A stretch of 64,000 nucleotides of DNA, from contig NZ_BMDQ01000001.1 in the NCBI RefSeq assembly GCF_014635865.1, forward strand, positions 1,302,001 to 1,366,000, in the 5' to 3' direction. The notes under the pieces were generated by a model that saw only the letters and a list, made by a program, of their open reading frames with translations, ran no database searches and was not told the DNA's origin. Of this stretch, positions 15,118 through 22,308 are shown in pieces. The translations under genes and the position numbers were made by a program. Position 1 is the stretch's first letter, and each line of letters starts with the position of its first letter. The DNA is from Winogradskyella haliclonae (lineage in GTDB: Bacteria; Bacteroidota; Bacteroidia; Flavobacteriales; Flavobacteriaceae).

Positions 15118-16064
15118 GTATTTTTTTTCGTTTTCATTCGATAGACTAAATATAAAAATACAACCAAAATTATCGTAAACTTAAAAATCAGTCCCAACAA
15201 GTTATCTTCGTTTATAAAGTAGTCCGATGATGTTGTTAATAAAGTTAAGGTCTGAGAATAAATCACAATTCCGATACAGACCAATGAAAATATTAATTGA
15301 TTTTTAAAATTCACTCCAATAACTATTGCAAAGCAAACCAGAAATAAAGTCAGAAAACTATTTAAATATCTAGTGTTTTTTGTCCAATTAGATTTTTTAA
15401 ATTGCTTTTTCAAGAGCGTATTCTTTCTTATTTCGTTTTTTAATTGAAATAAATCTCTGCGATTAAATTCTGTTGTCAACTCGTTTTTTGAGATTCCATA
15501 TTCGTTAAGTTCCGTTTTAGAAAAATCACTTTGAATTATGCTATCAGGAATTTTTTTAAACAAGTCAGAGATAATTTTCTTTTGAGACTTATTTTTAGTT
15601 TCTAAAGAGTCAGAATATTGGTTTATATGTCCAATACTCATCATATCAACATTTGTTTTTTTGTATTCGGTAGCTTTTTCAATTCTTTCTTGTGACGTAA
15701 ATGGTTCTTTTCTTGCGTTTTCATATCTATCCAAGAATGATTTCATTCGAATTTTTGGCACTACACTATTAGATAGTAAGAATATAAGTCCGCCAAAGAT
15801 TAGTGATATGATAAGTCCGAATTGGAAAAATTTTGAGAAAGGAATTTTCTCTTTTATTAATTCCGCTGTAACTAAGATTAAGGCAATGAAAACACCAAAA
15901 TTAATTACTGCGGGTATTTGACTAAAACTAAAAAGCATTCCATTCGTTAGGTCAAATCCAAATTCGCTAAAATATAAGCTGATTGTCTCAACAACTAAAA
16001 ACGAGTAGTAAACTAAACCACTTATTATAAAATAGGATATAAATTTTCGCAGGATTTTTATCAT
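15090..16064 (-). CDS. Polytopic membrane protein, LptF/LptG-like layout, 324 aa
   Basis: Three hydrophobic helices in the first ~105 residues, a hydrophilic domain of about 120 residues, then three more helices at about 230-310. This 3-domain-3 topology, with FLLSNSVVPKIR after the third helix, resembles LptF/LptG permeases of lipopolysaccharide export, but the protein is shorter and the match is only architectural. The last residues (GANNVYSS) are encoded by attC-like element 19. ATG at 16064; single-gene cassette. Confidence 0.6.
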   Translation of the reverse strand: MIKILRKFISYFIISGLVYYSFLVVETISLYFSEFGFDLTNGMLFSFSQIPAVINFGVFIALILVTAELIKEKIPFSKFFQFGLIISLIFGGLIFLLSNSVVPKIRMKSFLDRYENARKEPFTSQERIEKATEYKKTNVDMMSIGHINQYSDSLETKNKSQKKIISDLFKKIPDSIIQSDFSKTELNEYGISKNELTTEFNRRDLFQLKNEIRKNTLLKKQFKKSNWTKNTRYLNSFLTLFLVCFAIVIGVNFKNQLIFSLVCIGIVIYSQTLTLLTTSSDYFINEDNLLGLIFKFTIILVVFLYLVYRMKTKKNTGANNVYSS

Positions 16065-16067
16065 ATT

Positions 16068-16203
16068 GGTGCTAACGGTTTTGTGTATGATTAGTTGCGT
16101 GTTTAAGCAACTAATTTAGCAAATACAAACCGAATAGAAAATCCGCGAGGATTTTCGTAAGCAAGCTCGAAATAGCCATTAATTATACACGTTGTTGTGT
16201 AGA
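16068..16203 (-). repeat. attC-like element 20
   Basis: Cores GGTGCTAAC and GTTGTGTAG, second stem TGTGTATGATTAG with TTAATTATACACG, apex GAAAATCCGCGAGGATTTTC. Confidence 0.8.
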
Positions 16204-16207
16204 GTTT

Positions 16208-17113
16208 TTATTCCTTACCTATATTTTTAATTGCATCTGAAATAAATTCATTTGGTAAATAATGTCCAGATTCATAGAATTTCAATGATTTATCCTCTAT
16301 GATTATTTTGTCAAAAAAATCTTGAGCTTCTTCTTTAGTGTACCAACCATCTTTTGTTCCCATAAGTAAACTAATAGGTGCTTTTTGCATTATTGCATAG
16401 TTTTTCGGTGATATTACTTCCATATTTTTTGCGTTATCATCATTCATCCCTATCCTTTTAGAAGCTTTTTGTCCATCCAAGGGTGCTACACAAACAACTA
16501 CTCGATTTAATCTGTCATCAACTGAATTTAAAAGTATAGTTACCATTCCGCCCATACTATATCCAATAACATCAAAAGTAGTTGATGTATTATCTGAATT
16601 AGACTGTATGTAATCCATTATAATTCTGATATCCTTAACTGTAGTAGCAAATAAATTATGTGTTTTTTGAGAATCTTGTGATGAAAAAAATGTCAAGGGT
16701 GAAGCAAAGTTTGCTTCATAACTTCTTTCTCCGTGATATTTTGCATCTGGGATTATTACAGAATATCCTAATGTTAACAATGAGTCTTTGAGTTTTACAT
16801 ATTTTTCTGATAGACTGGTTGTAGGATTAATCCAATTGTCTTTGTTTCCAGTTATACCGTGAAGAAGTATAACATATTTATCCACCATTCCTTCTTTTGG
16901 TTTTATCCTGTAAAATGGAATTTTGGAATCGAATCCATCTATTACTATTTTTTCAAAAGTATTACCATTGTCAGCGGTATTATTTTCAACAATTTTATCA
17001 TTGAATTCTATTTTTGGAAAATAACTTAAATCAGCAGTTATTTCTTGCGCTGAAATAAAAGTACTAATGAGAATTAGGACAAATGATAATAGTAATAATC
17101 TAAATTTCCCCAT
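16208..17113 (-). CDS. Exported alpha/beta hydrolase, 301 aa
   Basis: A signal peptide (MGKFRLLLLSFVLILISTFI, ending SAQ) is followed by an alpha/beta-hydrolase domain. ILLHGITGNKDNW is the oxyanion-loop region, GYSMGGM gives the nucleophile Ser at about 186, GTKDGWYT is the probable Asp segment, and SGHYLP near the end gives the His. It is probably a periplasmic esterase or peptidase-like hydrolase; substrate unknown. ATG at 17113 is preferred over a TTG ten codons upstream that would spoil the signal peptide. Single-gene cassette. Confidence 0.75.
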   Translation of the reverse strand: MGKFRLLLLSFVLILISTFISAQEITADLSYFPKIEFNDKIVENNTADNGNTFEKIVIDGFDSKIPFYRIKPKEGMVDKYVILLHGITGNKDNWINPTTSLSEKYVKLKDSLLTLGYSVIIPDAKYHGERSYEANFASPLTFFSSQDSQKTHNLFATTVKDIRIIMDYIQSNSDNTSTTFDVIGYSMGGMVTILLNSVDDRLNRVVVCVAPLDGQKASKRIGMNDDNAKNMEVISPKNYAIMQKAPISLLMGTKDGWYTKEEAQDFFDKIIIEDKSLKFYESGHYLPNEFISDAIKNIGKE

Positions 17114-17146
17114 AATTATTATTGATTTTGGTTGGTTTTTCAAATT

Positions 17147-17280
17147 CTACACAACGTTCTTGTGTATGGCTCGTTGCGGGAAATTCGCGAGAATTTTCCG
17201 CCGTAACCGAAAGATAGCAAATTGCAATGAATTCCGATTAGCAATTCAGCCGCAATGAGCTATACACGTTGTTGTACCAC
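17147..17280 (-). repeat. attC-like element 21
   Basis: Cores CTACACAAC and GTTGTACCAC, second stem TGTGTATGGCTCG with GAGCTATACACG, apex GAATTCCGATTAGCAATTC with one unpaired change. Confidence 0.8.
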
Positions 17281-17281
17281 G

Positions 17282-18277
17282 TTATATTTTTATATTCCAA
17301 CTCCACATTTTAATTCCTTTTTCAGTCAGTTCTTTAGTTGTTTTCTCGTCAGTCCAATGTAACACGTTAGTATATTCAAGTGTATTTGATTTCATTAATA
17401 TCTCCACAGATTGTGAAATCAGATTTTTTCTTTCACTTGATTTTTGATTTTCGGCAAACGAGAGCTGTAATAGTTTTAAATTAGGGATTTCTCCAACAGA
17501 TTTAATGTCGTTAAGTCGCAAATTATTATGAATGTGAACTCTTTTTAAGTTTTTTAATTTCGATAAGTTAGGTATTGATTCCATTTTTGACATTCCTTCA
17601 AATTCTATCTTTTCCAGATTTTCCAAGGAATTCAAGAAATCAAAGTTTGATATTTGCCTTACTCGACTAAATTCTATTGATTTTAATTGCTTTAGTTTTG
17701 ATAATGAATCAAGGTTTTTATAACTGCCAAAAAGTAAATTCAATTCTTGAAGCTTTATTAGTTCGGTCAAAAAGTCCAAATTGTCTAATTTGACTCCACG
17801 AAATGTTAGAGTTTTTAAATTTGGCAAATACTTTGCATTTTCCAAGCCTTTTTTCATTCCGTCAACATACAAGGACTCTAAATCCTGAAATTCCTTAATG
17901 AATGATAAATCAACAGCTTTGGATTTAGTTTCTTCAATTCCAAAATGTTTCAGCTTGCAGTTAGACTTAAGTATGGAATAGTCTTTTACTTTATAAGTGG
18001 CGATTGTGAAACTTCTAATATTTGGAATTAGTTCATAAAAAGATAAATCTTCGCAATCATACCAAACAACTCTTAATCCAATATCTGGATAGTCTTTGTA
18101 AAATTCATTCAATGTTTCCCAAGTTTGTCTATTTGGGGTTTGAAATTCAAACAATTGTAATGAGTGGATATCATCCTCTTTTATGATTTTAGGAATATCA
18201 GATTTCTCGAGGTCAGAATAGATGTTTATATTTCCGTTGAAATTTCCCCATTTCTTTTTTCTGTTAAATATTCCCAT
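17282..18277 (-). CDS. Leucine-rich-repeat protein, 331 aa
   Basis: From about residue 85 to 290 the protein consists of 22-24 residue repeats of the LxxLxxLxL type (for example LESLYVDGMKKGLENAKYLP and LKQLKSIEFSRVRQISNFDFL), the pattern of short bacterial LRR proteins. No signal peptide, so it is probably cytoplasmic and a protein-interaction scaffold. The N-terminus MGIFNRKKKWGNFNG is basic. ATG at 18277. Single-gene cassette with cores GTTGTACCAC/GTGGTACAAC. Confidence 0.75.
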   Translation of the reverse strand: MGIFNRKKKWGNFNGNINIYSDLEKSDIPKIIKEDDIHSLQLFEFQTPNRQTWETLNEFYKDYPDIGLRVVWYDCEDLSFYELIPNIRSFTIATYKVKDYSILKSNCKLKHFGIEETKSKAVDLSFIKEFQDLESLYVDGMKKGLENAKYLPNLKTLTFRGVKLDNLDFLTELIKLQELNLLFGSYKNLDSLSKLKQLKSIEFSRVRQISNFDFLNSLENLEKIEFEGMSKMESIPNLSKLKNLKRVHIHNNLRLNDIKSVGEIPNLKLLQLSFAENQKSSERKNLISQSVEILMKSNTLEYTNVLHWTDEKTTKELTEKGIKMWSWNIKI

Positions 18278-18298
18278 TAATTATCTCGGTTCTTTAAT

Positions 18299-18430
18299 GT
18301 GGTACAACGGTCTTGTGTATGGCTCGTTGCGGAAATCTGCAAGGATTTTCCGCCGTAATCGAAAGATAGTGAATTGCAATGAATTCCGATTAGGAATTCA
18401 GCCGCAATGAACTATACACGTTGTTAGGCA
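18299..18430 (-). repeat. attC-like element 22 (last element at the array's right edge)
   Basis: Cores GTGGTACAAC and GTTAGGCAT; GTTAGGC fits the integron R' consensus GTTRRRY exactly. Second stem TGTGTAT/ATACAC, apex GAATTCCGATTAGGAATTC. The inverted partner of its right core (ATGCCTAAC) is not found to the right of the next gene. Confidence 0.8.
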
Positions 18431-18445
18431 TAGTTTTTTAAATTT

Positions 18446-18760
18446 TTATTTTTTGGTTAAAAAATCATTTACTCTTAGAAAGTTAGTAGCAAGGTCATTA
18501 GGGCTAACTTCTATTTTAAAATAGTATTCGCCTGTCATTTGGCAAGCGATATTGTAAATTGATTCCTTATTTGATATGTTAGTCTTTAAATTCCCAGTTT
18601 CTTCAAACTCATTAATATCAGCAATTACATTTTTTGAAAAAATACTATCCGAAAAAGGAACCTGCTTATAAAACAAATCCACCCACGGAATTACTTCTTT
18701 AATACCATCTGTTATACTATCATCTTTTTTTAAGAGAAAAAGTTTTGTATCATTTAAATG
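18446..18760 (-). pseudogene. 5'-truncated cassette gene at the array boundary
   Basis: The open frame runs without a stop from 18,760 to the stop at 18446 (KLFLLKKDDSITDGIKEVIP then WVDLFYKQVPF), but no ATG lies in this upstream part and a stop sits at 18761-18763. A GTG at 18682 could start a 78-residue product, yet the coding-like sequence upstream of it suggests the original start was lost. The unit also lacks the expected right-hand core. The adjacent plus-strand gene starts at 18758, so the junction with foreign DNA is probably here. Product not recognised. Confidence 0.55.
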
Positions 18761-19204
18761 TCAAGAAAAAAAACTTTTTTAGTATTTGCACACGTCTTTT
18801 GCCCGATAATAATAGGCGGGCTAATCTATATTTCACTTAGGACAACTAATTTGAGGATGTTTAATTGGTTTGAATTATTTGGCTTTTCCTCAATTGTTTT
18901 AAAACTACGGGAGTCTATTTTCCCGCTTTATGAGAATTTACCTTCTTGGATATATTATTCTTTACCAGATGGCCTGTGGGTATATTCTTTTTCATCTGCT
19001 CATATTCTTATATGGGGTAATTCTTTCAGCAAATTAAAATTTTGGCTTTTAATTCCTGTTTTTTGCGGTGTTGGAGCTGAACTATTACAATTTTTAAATC
19101 TACTTCCAGGCACGTTTGATATATATGATTTTATATTCTCTATTATGGCTAGTTCACTTAGTATATTTTTTTTAAATCCAAAATTCAAATATTATGAAAG
19201 ATAA
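18758..19204 (+). CDS. VanZ-like membrane protein, 148 aa
   Basis: Four hydrophobic segments. The motif ELLQFLNLLPGTFDIYDFIF (residues ~108-127) fits the E-Q-G-FD-D signature of VanZ-like proteins. VanZ gives low-level teicoplanin resistance in enterococci, but most homologues have no known role. ATG at 18758 lies at the edge of the cassette array, and the gene overlaps the next by 11 bp, so they form an operon on the opposite strand to the cassettes. Confidence 0.7.
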   Translation: MSRKKTFLVFAHVFCPIIIGGLIYISLRTTNLRMFNWFELFGFSSIVLKLRESIFPLYENLPSWIYYSLPDGLWVYSFSSAHILIWGNSFSKLKFWLLIPVFCGVGAELLQFLNLLPGTFDIYDFIFSIMASSLSIFFLNPKFKYYER

Positions 19205-19607
19205 CTTTAAGACATTGATAAGCATTGTGGTAACATTAGCTTTTTTATTCCTAGCTTTTGGTAGCGAAGATGATTCATCAACTGATAAAAATTCTAGTGG
19301 TAGCAAAGAAATAAAAACTTCATTTGCTTCAGTATATGATGCTAAGGATTATATACGTTACGTAAAATATAAGAACTTAGTAAAGGTTTGGGGTGAGCCA
19401 GAATTGGGAAAACCTTATTTATACAGGGGTGAATATGTTATTTATGCTACTTGGCCTGAAGTTAAAGTTGAAGGACAAGCTATGAAAGTACAGTTTAAAA
19501 ATAGCGATGCTGATTGGAATTTTAGTTCAAAAGATGGTTCACCTTATAAAGAACCTATAGGATTCCCAATACAAATCCAAATCAATGATACAGGTTATGG
19601 TTGGTGA
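19194..19607 (+). CDS. Small exported protein, 137 aa
   Basis: A hydrophobic N-terminus (TLISIVVTLAFLFLAFG, about residues 7-23) acts as signal or anchor and is followed by a Ser/Asp-rich linker. The C-terminal domain contains VWGEPELGKPYLYRGEYVIY and WPEVKVEGQAMKVQF, a pattern reminiscent of small beta-barrel or SmpA-like modules. No lipobox Cys is visible. It overlaps the VanZ-like gene by 11 bp. Function unknown. Confidence 0.6.
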   Translation: MKDNFKTLISIVVTLAFLFLAFGSEDDSSTDKNSSGSKEIKTSFASVYDAKDYIRYVKYKNLVKVWGEPELGKPYLYRGEYVIYATWPEVKVEGQAMKVQFKNSDADWNFSSKDGSPYKEPIGFPIQIQINDTGYGW

Positions 19608-19651
19608 AGTGTAGTAAATGAAATAGCTATTTATTATCCATAATGCAATTG

Positions 19652-19695
19652 TGTGTCAAATTAAGACTATAGTTCAAACTTGACACGCTAAGTAT
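19652..19695. repeat. Inverted repeats upstream of the serine recombinase
   Basis: GTGTCAA and TTGACAC arms flank about 22 bases. A little further right, ACTAGTAAAATACTAG and the TTGAGATATCAA palindrome lie just before the recombinase start. Serine resolvases often bind paired inverted sites next to their own gene, so this is a candidate resolution or operator site; position is the only support. Confidence 0.35.
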
Positions 19696-19759
19696 ATTTG
19701 AATACTAGTAAAATACTAGAAAATGTATTAAAAAAATATATAGTCTAAAAATAATACAA

Positions 19760-19767
19760 TATCTTTG
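19760..19767 (+). promoter_or_regulatory. -7 element of recombinase promoter
   Basis: TATCTTTG matches the Bacteroidota -7 consensus TAnnTTTG and lies 20 bases before the ATG of the serine recombinase. No good TTG -33 element is seen at the usual distance. Confidence 0.5.
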
Positions 19768-19786
19768 AGATATCAAGTTAAAGTCC

Positions 19787-20416
19787 ATGTATTATTTTTA
19801 TTCAAGAGTATCAACAGTATCACAGAACACCAGCAGGCAGGTTTCAAATTTCAAACAGCATATAGGATTCAATCCAGCGAATTTATATATTGATAAGGTT
19901 CAGGGTAACGTTCCATTCTTGGAACGACCAGAAGCGTCAAAACTTTTTGACCATGTAACTGAAAACTATGATGGTCGACCAACTATAGTGGTCGATAGTA
20001 TTGATAGACTAGGACGGAATCTCATTGATATTTTAAGAACTATCGAGAGGCTCACTGCTAATGGAATCAATCTTAAATCAATTAAAGAAGGGTTTGAGAC
20101 CTTGACCGATGATGGCAAGGAAAACCCAACTGCTAAGATTGTGGTATCATTGATGGGGTCTATCGCAGAGATGCAGCGTAATATCATAAAAGAAAGAACT
20201 GCTGAAGGTATTCAGATTGCCCGTGCCGCTGGAAAGTTTAAAGGACGTAAGTTCGGCTCTGTTCAATCTACTTCTAGGCTTTTAGAACGCCACCCTGTTA
20301 TCGTTAAGAAGCTTAATAAGGGCCTAACTGTGCGTGAAGTAGCTGAAATTACAGGAAAGTCTACAACAACGGTTATGAAAGTAAGAAAAGTTCTTAAAAA
20401 AGACATGAATATTTAA
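19787..20416 (+). CDS. Small serine recombinase (resolvase/invertase type), 209 aa
   Basis: YSRVSTVSQ at the N-terminus holds the catalytic Ser at position 9 with Arg 7, and DRLGRN (residues 73-78) supplies the other active-site Arg residues. GSIAEMQRNIIKERTAEGI and the following KGRKFG are the dimer helix E and its exit. A helix-turn-helix at about 175-200 (LTVREVAEITGKSTTTVMKV) completes a classic resolvase/invertase. It recombines DNA through a Ser-phosphate intermediate. It is transcribed away from the cassette array, 1 kb from the array's edge; whether it acts on the array is unknown. Confidence 0.9.
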   Translation: MYYFYSRVSTVSQNTSRQVSNFKQHIGFNPANLYIDKVQGNVPFLERPEASKLFDHVTENYDGRPTIVVDSIDRLGRNLIDILRTIERLTANGINLKSIKEGFETLTDDGKENPTAKIVVSLMGSIAEMQRNIIKERTAEGIQIARAAGKFKGRKFGSVQSTSRLLERHPVIVKKLNKGLTVREVAEITGKSTTTVMKVRKVLKKDMNI

Positions 20417-20471
20417 TTACGATAGCGAATTGTAAAAAAATGCGCACCTTTGTATTCAACCTAATAAATGA

Positions 20472-20888
20472 ATGCCTGATAAGAAACTAAAATATCAAGA
20501 ACAAATAGATACTTTTGACCCAGATTTGACTGGATTTTATGAACGTGATAGGGATAGTTTTCGATTTGTTCACAAAGACAATGATGATGAAAGAAACTTT
20601 CTGCCAGCATTTGTAATTGATGAAAACAGAACTCAAAATAACTTTAGAGGTTTTGGGTTATCGTTCTTTGAGGATGAAACTAAAGCAATTAATAGATATA
20701 CTCTATTAAATAATGATATGCCGAATATTCATAAGAAAATTGGTACTCATTTAGCGAAGGGCTTTATAGAATCTGAAGATGGTATTTCTGATGATGCGAA
20801 TGAATTCAGTCATTTTACGTTATTAGAATATGAAGATGTAGAAATATCTGGAAAATTTAGTCAATCAATAAGAATCTACAATGATTAA
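20472..20888 (+). CDS. Hypothetical protein, 138 aa, first gene of a two-gene unit
   Basis: A soluble acidic protein (FDPDLTGFYERDRDSFRFVHKD at the start) without signal or membrane segments. The 8 bp overlap with the 424-residue gene implies translational coupling and a joint function. An internal segment (FRGFGLSFFEDETKAINRYTLL) suggests an alpha/beta fold. ATG at 20472; a CACCTTTG near 20446 is one mismatch from a -7 element. Family not recognised. Confidence 0.6.
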   Translation: MPDKKLKYQEQIDTFDPDLTGFYERDRDSFRFVHKDNDDERNFLPAFVIDENRTQNNFRGFGLSFFEDETKAINRYTLLNNDMPNIHKKIGTHLAKGFIESEDGISDDANEFSHFTLLEYEDVEISGKFSQSIRIYND

Positions 20889-22155
20889 TGTTAACGGATT
20901 AAATATTGACTACTTACCAATGAAATTAGATGATTTCATTGGAATTCTGTTACATCATGAATATCCTGTGATGACAATTTATCGTCATAATGGATTGCCA
21001 TTAATACGCTATTGGGTAGACTGCAATGATGATGATTCAGTCAATAGGTATTTTGTTTACACCGTTCGTCCAGTCTCTCTAAAGAGATATCTTAATGGAG
21101 GGATTGGTTTGTTGGGACTATTAAATTGTCTTAATGATGGTTTCGGATATCTTATTGACATAGACAATACAAATGTGATTCATAATGTAACGATAGTATC
21201 ACCAATAAACTTGCCAGACACTTACAAGCCAAGGTACGATTCGATTTTTGAGCTTAATAATGGCGTTGATACTGAACAGATTTTTAAAGCTTTCGATTTA
21301 GACTCAATAGAAGAAAAAATTGATACGGTAGGATTGTTAAGTGAAATCTCTAAAGATAAGAACATTGAGATAATAAATTTACATTTAACAAAAGGAGAAG
21401 GAATCGGTTATGGTAAAATTAACACTAAACTCTTAGGTGAAACCCTAATAGCCTTCGACAATTTATATAGAGAAGTAGCTTTTGATGAGATGAAAGGTAG
21501 CAATCGTGGCGAAGTAACAGACAAGAAAGACAATAAAGATTATTTCGTCAGGTCTTCAACAGAGATTTTCATGAACAAGGCGGCATCATATAGTATATTT
21601 ATTAAGCCAAGTATCACACAGCTTGACATGTTTGAAAATGTAACTGAGTCATCAAAGATTGCAAAAAGAATATTAGAGTTAATCAATAATACATCTGATA
21701 AAGATTTAATCGGAGATTATTACCCTCAAATAAGTGATTTTGCTGTAAAATCTTATCAAGAGTTCTTGAAGGAGATAATAAGCAAGGATATTAATCTAAG
21801 TTTGAATTGGTTTAATCCTCAGAACAATGAAACTTATTCAAAGGATTTTTCATTGACAATCGCCAATCAAATTAACGACAATATAAATTCCATTAATACA
21901 GATTTCGAAGAGAAATTCAATCTAAAAGGAAAATTTACTGCCTTAAATTGTGATACGAGGTATTTTACATTTAAATCTCATGATGACGAAAGCTACAAAG
22001 GGTATTTCGATACTTTGATAAAAGACAGTATGCCATTATTAAATTTTACGACATTGTACGAGATTATAGTGAACAGAACTATAAAAAAAGAAGCTGGACG
22101 TTCTGAACCAAAAATTAGCGACATAATATTATCATGTCAAGAAGTGTCATCCTAA
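20881..22155 (+). CDS. Hypothetical protein, 424 aa (possibly DUF6575-like)
   Basis: The N-terminal ~100 residues (PVMTIYRHNGLPLIRYWVDC, then RYFVYTVRPVSLKRYLNGGI) resemble the layout of DUF6575 proteins, where a small beta domain with a Leu/Gly-rich turn is followed by a long helical part. The rest is a soluble, Asn/Asp/Lys-rich helical region. No catalytic motif is obvious. It overlaps the 138-residue gene by 8 bp and is followed 153 bp later by the nuclease-like gene. Low confidence in the family. Confidence 0.5.
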   Translation: MINVNGLNIDYLPMKLDDFIGILLHHEYPVMTIYRHNGLPLIRYWVDCNDDDSVNRYFVYTVRPVSLKRYLNGGIGLLGLLNCLNDGFGYLIDIDNTNVIHNVTIVSPINLPDTYKPRYDSIFELNNGVDTEQIFKAFDLDSIEEKIDTVGLLSEISKDKNIEIINLHLTKGEGIGYGKINTKLLGETLIAFDNLYREVAFDEMKGSNRGEVTDKKDNKDYFVRSSTEIFMNKAASYSIFIKPSITQLDMFENVTESSKIAKRILELINNTSDKDLIGDYYPQISDFAVKSYQEFLKEIISKDINLSLNWFNPQNNETYSKDFSLTIANQINDNINSINTDFEEKFNLKGKFTALNCDTRYFTFKSHDDESYKGYFDTLIKDSMPLLNFTTLYEIIVNRTIKKEAGRSEPKISDIILSCQEVSS

Positions 22156-22308
22156 AGCTGAAAGAGTTAATTACGTATTCTCCAAATTAAGACATCAATA
22201 TCGTTTCATTAGCTGAAATGACTAGAATGTAACCGTAGTCTTAATAAATATAAAGAAAGCTCTAACATTGAGCTATATAATATATTTTTACTGAAAGATT
22301 ACTGCCCT

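Noticed and set aside
1..18760. CRISPR array or REP-type repeats
   Set aside because: Units are 0.4-1.4 kb with genes between the repeats, repeats are long and palindromic, and each has its own core; no short direct repeats with fixed spacers.
1..18760. One ordinary operon of related genes
   Set aside because: The genes are unrelated in family and localisation, and each border carries the same type of palindromic element with private cores.
18682..18760. Remnant of an attI site at the right edge of the array
   Set aside because: The expected core ATGCCTAAC is absent and the stretch reads as coding sequence of the truncated cassette gene.
19787..20416. The serine recombinase as proven integrase of the cassette array
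   Set aside because: It is of the small resolvase/invertase type, two genes separate it from the array, and no known serine enzyme uses folded attC-like sites; kept only as a hypothesis in the findings.
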